Below are positions 32,377 through 41,226 of a DNA stretch of 64,000 nt, one piece after another; within the stretch, counting starts at the first letter, position 1, and each line of letters opens with the position of its first letter. The notes under the pieces were generated by a model. That model saw only the letters and a program-made list of their open reading frames with translations. It was not told where the DNA came from and ran no database searches. The stretch is taken from assembly GCA_965228905.1 (NCBI GenBank), contig CBDDII010000003.1, positions 496,001-560,000 on the forward strand, read 5' to 3'. Origin of the DNA: CALKXV01 sp965228905. GTDB lineage: Bacteria > Pseudomonadota > Alphaproteobacteria > Rhodobacterales > Rhodobacteraceae. A program made the translations under genes and the position numbers.

Positions 32377-33018
32377 ATGACTTGCTCTGCTCTGAAATTA
32401 ACTATTCCTGCTGTTTTCCTTTCTGCCTCGCTCGCAATCTCGGGCCCTCTTGGAGATACCCTCGGTGGTGTCTCTGATACGGTTTCCGATACAGTTGGCG
32501 GTGTGACGGATACCGTTGGCGATGTCGTCGGCGGCGTCTCGGACACTGTGGGCGGTGTTTCGGCCGGGGTCGGTGTCGACGTTGACGTGGGCGTTGGAAA
32601 CATCGCCAACGTGGACGCCTGCGTCGGTGTCGGCGTGAACTCCGGACCCGGCGGCTGCGGTGGCGGCCAGATGAACGCCGTTTCGGCACTTTCCAAGATA
32701 AAGAACGAACCCAACATCACGCCCAAGGCCCTGAACGGATTTTTCGTGACCGGTTCCGACGGCAGCCCGCTGGGCTCGGTCCGTGCCAGCAAATTCGAGG
32801 CTGGCAAGGTGCTGTGGATCGTCGTGCAACTGCCCGATCAGCGCAAAGTTCGGGTTTTGAACGGTATTTCGGACGTCAGCGATGGCGCGGTCTGGCTGAA
32901 AATCCCAGGCAGCGTCGTCAAAAAGCACGCTTCGAACAAGATGAAGCGTCTGATCGTCGGTTGCACCGATAGTGAAGCCCAAAAAGACGTTCAGTGGAAC
33001 ACCTGTAACCGGGTGTAA
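32377..33018 (+). CDS. Secreted protein with Gly-Val-Ser-Asp-Thr-Val repeats
   Basis: A 213-residue exported protein. A signal peptide (LTIPAVFLSASLAISG) is followed by a low-complexity block built on GGVSDTV, SDTVGGVTDTV and GGVSAGVGVDV at about 25-75. After it come two or three cysteines (DACVGVGVNSGPGGCGGG) and a folded C-terminal domain (WIVVQLPDQRKVRVLNGISDVSDGAVWLKIPG) with two more cysteines. The repeat resembles an extended beta structure. I do not recognise a family. A terminator follows it, so it is a single-gene unit. Confidence 0.75.
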   Translation: MTCSALKLTIPAVFLSASLAISGPLGDTLGGVSDTVSDTVGGVTDTVGDVVGGVSDTVGGVSAGVGVDVDVGVGNIANVDACVGVGVNSGPGGCGGGQMNAVSALSKIKNEPNITPKALNGFFVTGSDGSPLGSVRASKFEAGKVLWIVVQLPDQRKVRVLNGISDVSDGAVWLKIPGSVVKKHASNKMKRLIVGCTDSEAQKDVQWNTCNRV

Positions 33019-33040
33019 TCCGAACTGAATTCTGAAAAAG

Positions 33041-33069
33041 AGCGTGGCCCGGCGAACGGGCCACGCTTT
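33041..33069 (+). terminator. Terminator of the repetitive secreted protein gene
   Basis: AGCGTGGCCC and GGGCCACGCT pair around GGCGAAC, with TT and a short T-rich tail. Confidence 0.75.
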
Positions 33070-33149
33070 GCCATGTTCTGTCGAACAAGACTTTCCAAGA
33101 TGGCCCGACTTCTGCATTACTCGACCCAATCGAAGGGTGGAGCGGTTTC

Positions 33150-34094
33150 ATGGAATTTATGCTGCTTTTTCTGGGTGCGGGTCTTGTCGCCGCTCTGGCC
33201 GGCGGGCTTGGCGGCGGCGGCAGTGACGATTCCGGCGGAAGCGGTGGTGTTGATCAGGGGCCGCCCCCGACGGAAACCGGAGACGACGGCCCCAATGATC
33301 TGAACGGATCGTTCTTCGATGATGTGATCTATGGCCGGGGCGGCAACGACACGATCAACGGCGATATCGGCAACGATTACCTCGACGGCAACTCGGGCGA
33401 TGACGAGGTTTACGGCGATGTTGGCGACGATTCCCTTTACGGCGGCGCGGGCAATGACACCCTTGGCGGCGGCACCGGGAACGACTTTCTGCGCGGCGGT
33501 GACGGTGCGGATTCGATGCGCGGCGGGGCGGACAACGACACGCTTGAAGGGGCGCTCGGCGCGGATTTGATGCAGGGCGATGGCGGGAACGATCTTCTGA
33601 AGGGCGGGCCCGGCGCGGATTACCTGATTGGCGGGCAAGGCGACGACTCGCTTGAGGGCGGGCCGGGATCGGACACCCTGGTCGGTATCACGGGCGATTT
33701 CGCAAGCGTTCCGACGACCGACACAAGCGGGGCCGATACCCTTGAAGGCTGGGAAGGCACGGATACGATCGTTCTGGGCAACGGCGATCAGGGGTACGGC
33801 GAGTATGGTTCGACGGGCGCTGACGGACTGGGCGATACCTTCGTGATCGGCACCTGGATTACGGGCACGCCCCCTGTCATCAACGATTTCGACCCGGCGG
33901 TCGACCGTATCGAGATCTATTATGACGGTGCCGTGGTCGCGGACGACACCGTGAACATCTCCTCGGTCAACATTGGTGGCAACGTGACCTACAGCATCAC
34001 CTTTGACGGCACGGTGCTGGTCGATGTGCCGATGGGCATGTCGGGGAACGTGCTGACGACGGGGCAGGTCACGGGGATCGACGTCTCGGTCTAG
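33150..34094 (+). CDS. Membrane-anchored RTX calcium-binding repeat protein
   Basis: A 314-residue protein with one N-terminal hydrophobic helix (MEFMLLFLGAGLVAALAGGL), a Gly/Ser/Asp linker, and about twelve GGxGxDxxx nonapeptides at 60-175 (for example GGAGNDTLGGGTGNDFL), which form calcium-filled beta rolls. The C-terminal 130 residues (DTFVIGTWITGTPP, INDFDPAVDRIEIYYDGA) resemble the end region of roseobacter RTX proteins. The N-terminal helix is unusual, since RTX proteins are normally exported by C-terminal signals. GGAG precedes the ATG. No type I secretion genes are nearby. Confidence 0.8.
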   Translation: MEFMLLFLGAGLVAALAGGLGGGGSDDSGGSGGVDQGPPPTETGDDGPNDLNGSFFDDVIYGRGGNDTINGDIGNDYLDGNSGDDEVYGDVGDDSLYGGAGNDTLGGGTGNDFLRGGDGADSMRGGADNDTLEGALGADLMQGDGGNDLLKGGPGADYLIGGQGDDSLEGGPGSDTLVGITGDFASVPTTDTSGADTLEGWEGTDTIVLGNGDQGYGEYGSTGADGLGDTFVIGTWITGTPPVINDFDPAVDRIEIYYDGAVVADDTVNISSVNIGGNVTYSITFDGTVLVDVPMGMSGNVLTTGQVTGIDVSV

Positions 34095-34213
34095 GGTAAC
34101 GCGGTCTTAATCTCTTTTGTGCCAATAACGACGCGCCGCGGGGTGCGGCCGCTCCAGAATGGACACATGGTGACTTGGAAGGGGCGGCGGACCCGGCGAT
34201 CTGCCGGAGGCCA

Positions 34214-34240
34214 GCGGCGGCTGCGGGGTGCAGTCGCCGC
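34214..34240. repeat. GC-rich hairpin after the RTX gene
   Basis: An 11-bp stem with one G-T pair (GCGGCGGCTGC with GCAGTCGCCGC) around GGGGT. It lies 120 bases after the RTX stop in a 214-base convergent gap. No T-run follows, so a terminator role is uncertain. Confidence 0.4.
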
Positions 34241-34256
34241 CCGCCAACCAGGGGCG

Positions 34257-34300
34257 AAAACTCTTTGAAAGAGTTTTCCAAATTTGTTTTCAACAAATTT
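34257..34300. repeat. AT-rich twin hairpin
   Basis: Hairpin 1 (34257-34277) pairs AAAACTCTTT with AAAGAGTTTT around one base; after CC, hairpin 2 (34280-34300) pairs AAATTTGTT with AACAAATTT around TTC. The twin-hairpin design recalls the repeats at 20738 and 25341 but the stems differ. It sits just after the DUF1643 stop and may be that gene's terminator. Confidence 0.6.
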
Positions 34301-34308
34301 CCCCGGGC

Positions 34309-34821
34309 TCAACCCCAGGGTTGGGGCGGGGTGGCATAGGCGACATAAAGCGGGTGCCGGGGATGGCCGTGCTTGGTCTGGCCAAGCGCCAGAAGGGGTT
34401 TCGGCGTGCCTTTCAGCAGGGCGATGACCTTTGCATCCTGCCCGCGATGCGCCCCGTGAACGCCCCAGGCACAGAGGACGGCATCGCACCAATTCAGCGC
34501 CTCGGCGATCTGGGCGGCGTTGTCGGGGCCTTCGGGGCGGCGGGCGCGTTTCAGGCGGGCGGGATCGGTTTCACGCAACGCAAACAGGTTGCAGACCCGG
34601 AACCCGCCATAGCTCAGGGCGCGGGCGCGTCGTTCGCAGCGTTCGATGGTCGGGTCGTTGGCCAGTTCCGTGGCCTTTGACGGGTTCAGCATCAGGTACA
34701 GCAGCTTCGGCGCCTGCGCGTCCCAAACGCGGGTCAGGGCATAGCGGTATTTCTCGCAAGGCGAATAGACCGCCGTGCTGATCCTTTCCCCGTCGTCGTG
34801 GCGGCGGGTGATGAGGGTCAC
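34309..34821 (-). CDS. DUF1643 protein
   Basis: A 170-residue soluble protein of DUF1643. Family features are YRYALTRVWD near the N terminus, LLYLMLNPSKATELANDPTIERC, and AWGVHGAHRGQDAKVIALL. The start is the GTG that overlaps the truB stop as GTGA; longer readings would sit within truB. The biochemical function of DUF1643 is unknown. It ends at an AT-rich twin hairpin. Confidence 0.82.
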   Translation of the reverse strand: MTLITRRHDDGERISTAVYSPCEKYRYALTRVWDAQAPKLLYLMLNPSKATELANDPTIERCERRARALSYGGFRVCNLFALRETDPARLKRARRPEGPDNAAQIAEALNWCDAVLCAWGVHGAHRGQDAKVIALLKGTPKPLLALGQTKHGHPRHPLYVAYATPPQPWG

Positions 34822-35723
34822 GTCTGAAAGACCCGGACCGGGTGCAATTCGCCCGCCATGTAGGTGCCGATAGCGACCGGGCGGCCCTGGTGCGCGGCCC
34901 AGCACAATTCGCCATAGTCGGCGTCCGAGGCGATGACCATGCCGGGGTTGCCGTTCTTGATGCGCATGGCCCCTTCGGCGGTGGTCTGGACCAGGGGCAG
35001 TTCGGTGAGACCTGCCTCTAGTGGCAAAAGGCGTTCATCCAGCGCAGGCGAGCGGGCCTCGGCCTCGATCGCCTCATAGGTCACGGCGTTTTCCAGATCG
35101 AAGGGGCCGGACCAGAGACGGCGCAGGCTGGTGACATGGGCGCATGTGCCAAGGGCGCGGCCCAGATCGCGGGCGATAGAGCGGACATAGCCGCCCTTGC
35201 CGCAGACCATACGCAGGGTGGCGCTGTCGGGATCGGGTCGGTCGACCAGTTCAAGGCTTTCGACGAACAGAGGGCGCGCTTCAAGCTCGACATCCTCGCC
35301 CGCGCGGGCCTTGGCATAGGCGCGTTCGCCGTCGATCTTCACGGCGGAAAAGGCGGGGGGAACCTGCATGATGTCGCCTTCAAAGGCAGGCAGGGCGGCG
35401 CGGATTGCATCGTCGTCGGGGCGGTGGCCCGAGGTGTCGGTCACCTCGCCCTCGGCATCGTCGGTGTTGGTGGCCTGGCCGATGCGGATGGTGAAATCAT
35501 AGGCTTTCAGCGCGTCGGTCACGTAAGGCACGGTTTTCGTCGCCTCGCCCAATGCCACGGCCAGAAGCCCGGTCGCGGCGGGATCCAGCGTGCCGGCATG
35601 CCCGGCCTTTTTCGCCTCAAGCGCCCATCTGACCTTGTTGACCACGGCGGTCGAGGTCAGCCCGGCGGGCTTGTCGACGATCAGCCAACCCGAGATGTCG
35701 CGTCCTTTTTTGCGCCGTGCCAT
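34818..35723 (-). CDS. truB: tRNA pseudouridine(55) synthase
   Basis: A 301-residue enzyme that converts U55 of tRNAs to pseudouridine. The catalytic Asp lies in HAGTLDPAATGLLAVALG at about 38-55. Other landmarks are GWLIVDKPAGLTSTAVVNKV at the start and GGYVRSIARDLG, followed by a C-terminal PUA-like region. As in many bacteria it lies near rbfA, but with a phosphodiester glycosidase gene between them. The downstream gene overlaps its stop. Confidence 0.95.
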   Translation of the reverse strand: MARRKKGRDISGWLIVDKPAGLTSTAVVNKVRWALEAKKAGHAGTLDPAATGLLAVALGEATKTVPYVTDALKAYDFTIRIGQATNTDDAEGEVTDTSGHRPDDDAIRAALPAFEGDIMQVPPAFSAVKIDGERAYAKARAGEDVELEARPLFVESLELVDRPDPDSATLRMVCGKGGYVRSIARDLGRALGTCAHVTSLRRLWSGPFDLENAVTYEAIEAEARSPALDERLLPLEAGLTELPLVQTTAEGAMRIKNGNPGMVIASDADYGELCWAAHQGRPVAIGTYMAGELHPVRVFQT

Positions 35724-35789
35724 GTTCTTTCCCGTTCTTCGTGAGTGCGCGGGGCTAGCGTTTCAAGGGCAGGGTTGTCAATGGAGCGC

Positions 35790-36518
35790 CTATTCGACCA
35801 CGCCCAGCATCGGCCCCATGGGAAAGCCGATGTCGTGGCGGTTGAGCGATGGCGCGTAAAGGCGCGAGACCTTGCCGTCGAAGTAAAGCGCATTGGGGGT
35901 TTTGAGGGCGTCGCGGAAGAAACGGGCAAAGCGGTGAAAATTCACCGGCGCGTCCGAGATCACTGCGTGAACACGTCCATCGGCATCGACGCCGACGCCG
36001 TTGCGATAGTGCCGCGAGTCCGACTTGGGCAGGAATTTCGGGTGCAGCGCCCCGTCGATCACCAGCATCGGTCCGGATTGCGAGGCATAGTCGCAGGCCA
36101 CGCCGTCGCTGTCGAACCGGCGGCTTTCGATCACCGAGGCGCGGCTTTCGGACAGGCAGAACACCCCGTTCGGCAAGAGCGCAAAGTTGCCGGGGCCGTC
36201 GCGGGTGACAATGGGCGCGATTTCGCGGCCCTCTTCGACATAAAGCCCGACGGGCCGTCTGTCGGGGTGATACATGCCCGCGTTCATGGCGAAGGCCAGT
36301 GTTTGGCCCTCGGCCAAGCCGTCGGCGATTGCCGAGAACGATCCGAGCGGCTTGCCGGTTTCGTCGTAGAGGAACAGGCGGATGTCGTCGGTGCCCGGAT
36401 CGGCGGTGCAGACCGTCATCGGCACGTCTTCGAAGACGGTGCTTTCGCAACCGGCGGCAAAGACAGGCGCTGCAAACAGCAGGCTAGTCAGAATCGAGAT
36501 CGCGGCGAACGTTTTCAT
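35790..36518 (-). CDS. Secreted phosphodiester glycosidase-family protein
   Basis: A 242-residue exported protein (signal peptide MKTFAAISILTSLLFAAPVFA) of the NAGPA/DUF2233 family. Characteristic stretches are FAMNAGMYHPDRRPVGLYVE, GNFALLPNGVF, CDYASQSGPMLVIDG and DALYF-like NALYFDGKVSRLY. Relatives uncover mannose-6-phosphate tags in eukaryotes or act on cell-wall glycans; the substrate here is unknown. ATG at 36518 is chosen; a TTG two codons earlier is possible. Its 5' end overlaps rbfA by 35 bases, so translation is probably coupled. Confidence 0.85.
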   Translation of the reverse strand: MKTFAAISILTSLLFAAPVFAAGCESTVFEDVPMTVCTADPGTDDIRLFLYDETGKPLGSFSAIADGLAEGQTLAFAMNAGMYHPDRRPVGLYVEEGREIAPIVTRDGPGNFALLPNGVFCLSESRASVIESRRFDSDGVACDYASQSGPMLVIDGALHPKFLPKSDSRHYRNGVGVDADGRVHAVISDAPVNFHRFARFFRDALKTPNALYFDGKVSRLYAPSLNRHDIGFPMGPMLGVVE

Positions 36519-36882
36519 CAGCAAACATGGCGCGTGTGTCGTCCAGCCGGTCGAAGGTTTCGTCGATCTGGAACTTGATCTCGGGCGTGTATTTCAACTG
36601 CATGCCCTTGCCGACGACGCGGCGGATCTCGTGACGGTTGCGGCGCAGGGCCTCCAGCGCCTCGTCCCGGTCCTTGCCGCCGAGCGGCAGCACATAGGCG
36701 GTGGCCATCTTCAGGTCGGGCGAGCATGTCACCTCGCCCACGGTGATCGACATGCGATTGAGATCGGGATCGTGGATATCGCCCTGCATCAGCACATCGG
36801 AAAGGCGCCGCCGAATGAGTTCGGCCACGCGAAGCTGGCGTTGCGAGGGGCCGGAGCCTTCTGAGAAACGACTGCGGGACAT
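36484..36882 (-). CDS. rbfA: Ribosome-binding factor A
   Basis: A 132-residue KH-fold factor that matures the 30S subunit and binds near helix 1 of 16S rRNA. MSRSRFSEGSGPSQRQLRV is the typical alphaproteobacterial start; an ATG three codons upstream (36891) is also possible. DVLMQGDIHDPDL, MSITVGEVTCSPDLKMATAY and LKYTPEIKFQIDETFDRL match the family. It heads the rbfA, glycosidase, truB, DUF1643 run. Confidence 0.93.
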   Translation of the reverse strand: MSRSRFSEGSGPSQRQLRVAELIRRRLSDVLMQGDIHDPDLNRMSITVGEVTCSPDLKMATAYVLPLGGKDRDEALEALRRNRHEIRRVVGKGMQLKYTPEIKFQIDETFDRLDDTRAMFADENVRRDLDSD

Positions 36883-36952
36883 GTTCCTCATCTAAGTGCT
36901 GGCGAGCGGCGGGGCAAGCGCGTAAGACTTCGCGCGTCAAAGGAGAGACGAG

Positions 36953-37765
36953 ATGAGCGATATTCCGGGCATTGTGATCGCGGGGGCCTCGGGCCGGATG
37001 GGGCAGATGCTGGTACGTGAGGTTCTGGCCTCGGACCGGATGCGCCTTGTCGGGGCCTTCGAGCGCAAGGGCCACGACTGGGTCGGGCGCGATCTGGGCG
37101 AGGCGATGGGCGGTTCGGCACTTGGCGTGACGGTCAGCGACGATCCGGCACGCACCATCGCGGGAAGCCAGGCGGTGATTGATTTCACGACCCCTGCGGC
37201 CAGTGTGGCCAACGCGAATTTCGCCGCCGGGTCGAACGCGGTTCATGTGATCGGCACGACCGGGATGACCGACGCGGATCTGGAGCATGTCCGCCGCGCA
37301 GCGGGGCAGGCGGTGATCGTGCAGGCGGGCAACATGAGCCTTGGGGTCAACCTGTTGGTGCAACTGACAAAACAGGTGGCAGCCGCACTGGACGAGGATT
37401 TCGATATCGAGATCGTGGAAAGCCATCACCGTCACAAGGTCGATGCGCCCTCGGGCACGGCGCTGATGCTGGGCGAAGCGGCGGCCGAGGGGCGCGGCGT
37501 CGATCTAAAGGACGCCGCCGACCGGGGCCGTGACGGGATCACCGGGGCGCGCGAACGCGGCAAGATCGGTTTTGCCGCCCTGCGCGGGGGCGACGTGGTG
37601 GGTGAACACGATGTGATCTTCGCAGCCGACGGCGAACGGATCGTGCTGCGTCATCTGGCCACCGACCGGGGCATTTTCGCCCGTGGTGCGCTTAAGGCGG
37701 CGCTTTGGGGGCAGGGGCGCGCGCATGGGCTTTACGACATGCTGGACGTGCTTGGGCTGAAGTGA
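36953..37765 (+). CDS. dapB: 4-hydroxy-tetrahydrodipicolinate reductase
   Basis: A 270-residue NAD(P)H reductase of lysine and diaminopimelate synthesis. The nucleotide site is IVIAGASGRMGQMLVREV at 6-23, and the substrate site ESHHRHKVDAPSGTAL contains the catalytic His and Lys. GTTGMTDADLE and the C-terminal HDVIFAADGERIVLRHLATD complete the match. AGGAGAG precedes the ATG. It is divergent from rbfA. Confidence 0.96.
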   Translation: MSDIPGIVIAGASGRMGQMLVREVLASDRMRLVGAFERKGHDWVGRDLGEAMGGSALGVTVSDDPARTIAGSQAVIDFTTPAASVANANFAAGSNAVHVIGTTGMTDADLEHVRRAAGQAVIVQAGNMSLGVNLLVQLTKQVAAALDEDFDIEIVESHHRHKVDAPSGTALMLGEAAAEGRGVDLKDAADRGRDGITGARERGKIGFAALRGGDVVGEHDVIFAADGERIVLRHLATDRGIFARGALKAALWGQGRAHGLYDMLDVLGLK

Positions 37766-37864
37766 TCGCCTGTTATCGCCAACAGTTTTGCTGCAGCGCG
37801 GCAGATTGACTCTCGGGGTTCCTGCGGGCAGAAATTCACAAGGTTTTTCCGGGAGAGACGGTTC

Positions 37865-38569
37865 ATGAAAAAGATCTACGCGAACGCGACAGAGGCGCTG
37901 GACGGGCTTTTGCGCGATGACATGCTGATTGCGGCGGGTGGTTTCGGGCTTTGCGGGATCCCCGAGCTTTTGTTGCAGGCCATCAAGGAAAGCGGCGTCA
38001 AGGACCTGACCTTTGCGTCGAACAACGCGGGCGTGGACGATTTCGGCATCGGCATCCTGTTGCAGACGCGGCAGGTCAGAAAGATGATGAGTTCCTATGT
38101 CGGCGAGAACGACGAATTCATGCGCCAGTACCTGGCGGGCGAGTTGGAGATCGAGTTCAACCCCCAAGGCACCCTGGCCGAACGGATGCGGGCCGGTGGC
38201 TGCGGCATCCCCGGTTTCTACACGAAAACCGGCGTCGGCACCCAGGTGGCGGACGGCAAGGAGTTGAAGGATTTCAACGGCGAGACCTACGTGCTGGAAG
38301 AAGGCATCTTTGCCGACCTTTCCATCGTGAAAGCCTGGAAGGCGGACGAGACTGGCAACGCGATCTTCCGCAAGACCGCGCGGAACTTCAATCCGCCGGC
38401 GGCCATGTGCGGCAAGGTTTGCGTGATGGAGGTCGAGGAAATCGTGCCCCTCGGCTCGCTTGATCCCGACAACATCCACCTGCCCGGCATCTATGTGCAT
38501 CGCCTGATCCAGGGCGAACACGAAAAGCGGATCGAACAGCGCACCGTTCGGAAGAAAGAAACCGCCTGA
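37865..38569 (+). CDS. scoA: 3-oxoacid CoA-transferase subunit A
   Basis: A 234-residue alpha subunit of a succinyl-CoA:3-ketoacid CoA-transferase. It shows the CoA-binding loop GGFGLCGIPE near residue 24, SNNAGVDDFGIGILL, and GNAIFRKTARNFNPPAAMCG. The enzyme moves CoA between succinate and acetoacetate or similar 3-oxoacids. GGGAGAG precedes the ATG. The beta subunit gene is not adjacent; a LOV histidine kinase gene lies between, 4 bases after this stop. Confidence 0.93.
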   Translation: MKKIYANATEALDGLLRDDMLIAAGGFGLCGIPELLLQAIKESGVKDLTFASNNAGVDDFGIGILLQTRQVRKMMSSYVGENDEFMRQYLAGELEIEFNPQGTLAERMRAGGCGIPGFYTKTGVGTQVADGKELKDFNGETYVLEEGIFADLSIVKAWKADETGNAIFRKTARNFNPPAAMCGKVCVMEVEEIVPLGSLDPDNIHLPGIYVHRLIQGEHEKRIEQRTVRKKETA

Positions 38570-38573
38570 CGCC

Positions 38574-39605
38574 ATGGACGAACTTGTCATGATGTCGCCC
38601 GATGACGGGGATGCGAGTGCGGCGCTCGCTGTCCAGATCGTCAGTTCGGCGCCCTTTCCGATGGTGCTGACCGACCCCTTCATGGACGACAACCCGATCG
38701 TATTCGTAAACCGTGCTTTCGAGCGCGCGACGGGCTACGCCCCGACGGAAACGATTGGCCGGAACTGCCGGTTCCTGCAGGGCAAGGAAACCGACAAGAA
38801 GACCGTTGCGCGGATACGCGGGGCCATTGAGGCGGGCGAAGAGATCACGGCGGACATCCTGAATTATACCCGCGACGGTGCGCCTTTCTGGAACCGGCTG
38901 ATGATCGCGCCCCTTGGCGGCGAGGCGGGCAAGCCGCGTTACTTCTTTGGCGTGCAAAAGGTGCTGGGCGAAGCGCCCGATGCGGCGGCCATGAACGAAG
39001 CGGATTCGATGCTGCGCGAAATCCAGCACCGGGTGAAGAACCACCTGATGATGGTGGTCAGCCTGATCCGGATGCAATCGCGCGAGGAATTGAGCGCCGA
39101 GGGGTTCGACAAGCTGGCGCACCGGGTGGAAAGCCTGCAACTGCTTTACGAAGAGCTGAATGCCTCGGGCGGTGAAAACCGCGATGCGGTGGCACTGGGC
39201 GGTTATCTCAGCCGGATCGTGAATTCGGTCGCCCGGCTGGGCGAGGATTGCAAGATCATGGTCGAGTTCGAGGTGGATTCCTTTACCGTACCGCTTGAGG
39301 TCGCCGTGCGTTCCGGCCTGATCGTGTCCGAAGCCATGACCAACGCGGTGCAGCACGCCTTTCAAGGCTGCGACGAAGGCGTCGTGCGGCTGAGCGTTCA
39401 CGAAAACAAGGGCGATGTGACGGTCAAGGTGGCCGACAACGGATCGGGAATGCCCGCCGACGCCCAGTGGCCAAGTGACAAAAGCATGGGCGGGCGGCTG
39501 ATCAAGACCCTGGCCGAGTTCATGGACGGCACGCTTGAGATGGAAAGTTCCGACGGTGGAAGCACCGTCATTCTGAAGATACCGGCCTCCGCCCGGGGGC
39601 TGTAA
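38574..39605 (+). CDS. LOV-domain blue-light sensor histidine kinase
   Basis: A 343-residue soluble sensor kinase. The N-terminal PAS/LOV domain (about 18-132) carries GRNCRFLQG with the photoactive Cys65, the flavin-contacting Asn97 (NYTRDG) and Asn107 (FWN), and the key Gln128 (FGVQK). A HisKA_2/HWE-type kinase follows: His152 in LREIQHRVKNHL is the phosphoacceptor, NAVQHAF supplies the N-box Asn and DNGSGMP the G1 box. It has no membrane segment and no receiver domain. It lies between scoA (4 bases upstream) and scoB (51 bases downstream) and must share their transcript. A cognate response regulator is not in the window. Confidence 0.92.
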   Translation: MDELVMMSPDDGDASAALAVQIVSSAPFPMVLTDPFMDDNPIVFVNRAFERATGYAPTETIGRNCRFLQGKETDKKTVARIRGAIEAGEEITADILNYTRDGAPFWNRLMIAPLGGEAGKPRYFFGVQKVLGEAPDAAAMNEADSMLREIQHRVKNHLMMVVSLIRMQSREELSAEGFDKLAHRVESLQLLYEELNASGGENRDAVALGGYLSRIVNSVARLGEDCKIMVEFEVDSFTVPLEVAVRSGLIVSEAMTNAVQHAFQGCDEGVVRLSVHENKGDVTVKVADNGSGMPADAQWPSDKSMGGRLIKTLAEFMDGTLEMESSDGGSTVILKIPASARGL

Positions 39606-39656
39606 CAGTCAAGGTGGCGCGGGGAAACCAACGCCTGAAACACGAGGAGACAGAGA

Positions 39657-40280
<624 letters not shown>

Positions 40281-40289
40281 CCAATGGCT

Positions 40290-40320
40290 GGCGGCTTCGC
40301 GCGCCGCCGCCGCTGTTTTT
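40290..40320 (+). terminator. Terminator of the scoA-LOV-scoB operon
   Basis: GGCGGC and GCCGCC pair around a 7-base loop, with TTTTT a few bases later. It lies between the converging scoB and ligI genes. Confidence 0.65.
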
Positions 40321-40338
40321 CGATTTTGTTACAGGCGT

Positions 40339-41226
40339 TTACGGCCAATAGAGCCGCATGGGGTTGTCGACCAGAAGTTTCTGCTGCTGCTCCCGGTCCG
40401 GCGCGATCCGGGGGATGTAATCCACCAGCGCGCCATCGTCAGGCATATGCGATTTCATGTTCGGATGGGGCCAGTCGGTGCCCCAGAGCACCCTGTCGGG
40501 AAAGCGTTCGACCACGGCGGCCGGGTAGGGCACGACATCGTCATAGGGCGGGCCTGACTTGGTCAGACGTTCGGGGCAGGTGACCTTGGACCAGATGTTT
40601 TCGTTTTCGTCCATCAGGCGCAGGAAGCGCTGAAAGTCGGGGTGATCGACCGCCTTGGTTACATCGGGGCGACCCATGTGATCGACGACCAGCGTTGTGG
40701 GAAGCTGTTTCAGAAACGGTTCCAGTTCTTCCAGATCCTGCGCTTCGAAATAGACGACGATATGCCAGCCGAACCCCTTGATCTTGTCGGCGATGGACAG
40801 GAACACCTCTTTCGGCGTCGCGTCCACCAGCCGTTTGACAAAGTTGAACCGCACGCCGCGCACGCCGGCCTTGTCCATCTCGTCGATCTCGGCCTCGGTG
40901 ATGTCCGCGCCGACCGAGGCGATGCCCCGCGCCAGTTCGCCCGCCGCGCGGCAGGCATCGACCATGGCGCGGTTGTCCTTGCCGTGGCAGGTCGCCTGAA
41001 CGATCACGTTGCGGGCAAAGCCGAGGTGATCGCGCAGCGCGAAAAGCTGATCCTTGCCCGCGTTGCAAGGCGTGTATTTCCGTTCAGGCGCGAAGGGAAA
41101 TTCGGGGCTCGGGCCAAAGACGTGGCAATGGGCGTCCACCGCCCCTTCGGGCAATTTGAAATCCGGCACCTTCGGGTCGGGATGAAACTCCAGCCAATCG
41201 TCATCCATTTTCTGAATCTCACTCAT
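40339..41226 (-). CDS. ligI: 2-pyrone-4,6-dicarboxylate hydrolase
   Basis: A 295-residue amidohydrolase that opens the lactone 2-pyrone-4,6-dicarboxylate to 4-oxalomesaconate in protocatechuate 4,5-cleavage. The metal-like motif is Asp31-Ala-His33-Cys-His35 in VDAHCHVFGP. VIVQATCHGKDN, GVRGVRFNFVKRLVD and LWGTDWPHPNM are typical of LigI. It is the last gene of a four-gene operon and overlaps the tautomerase gene as ATGA. Confidence 0.94.
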   Translation of the reverse strand: MSEIQKMDDDWLEFHPDPKVPDFKLPEGAVDAHCHVFGPSPEFPFAPERKYTPCNAGKDQLFALRDHLGFARNVIVQATCHGKDNRAMVDACRAAGELARGIASVGADITEAEIDEMDKAGVRGVRFNFVKRLVDATPKEVFLSIADKIKGFGWHIVVYFEAQDLEELEPFLKQLPTTLVVDHMGRPDVTKAVDHPDFQRFLRLMDENENIWSKVTCPERLTKSGPPYDDVVPYPAAVVERFPDRVLWGTDWPHPNMKSHMPDDGALVDYIPRIAPDREQQQKLLVDNPMRLYWP

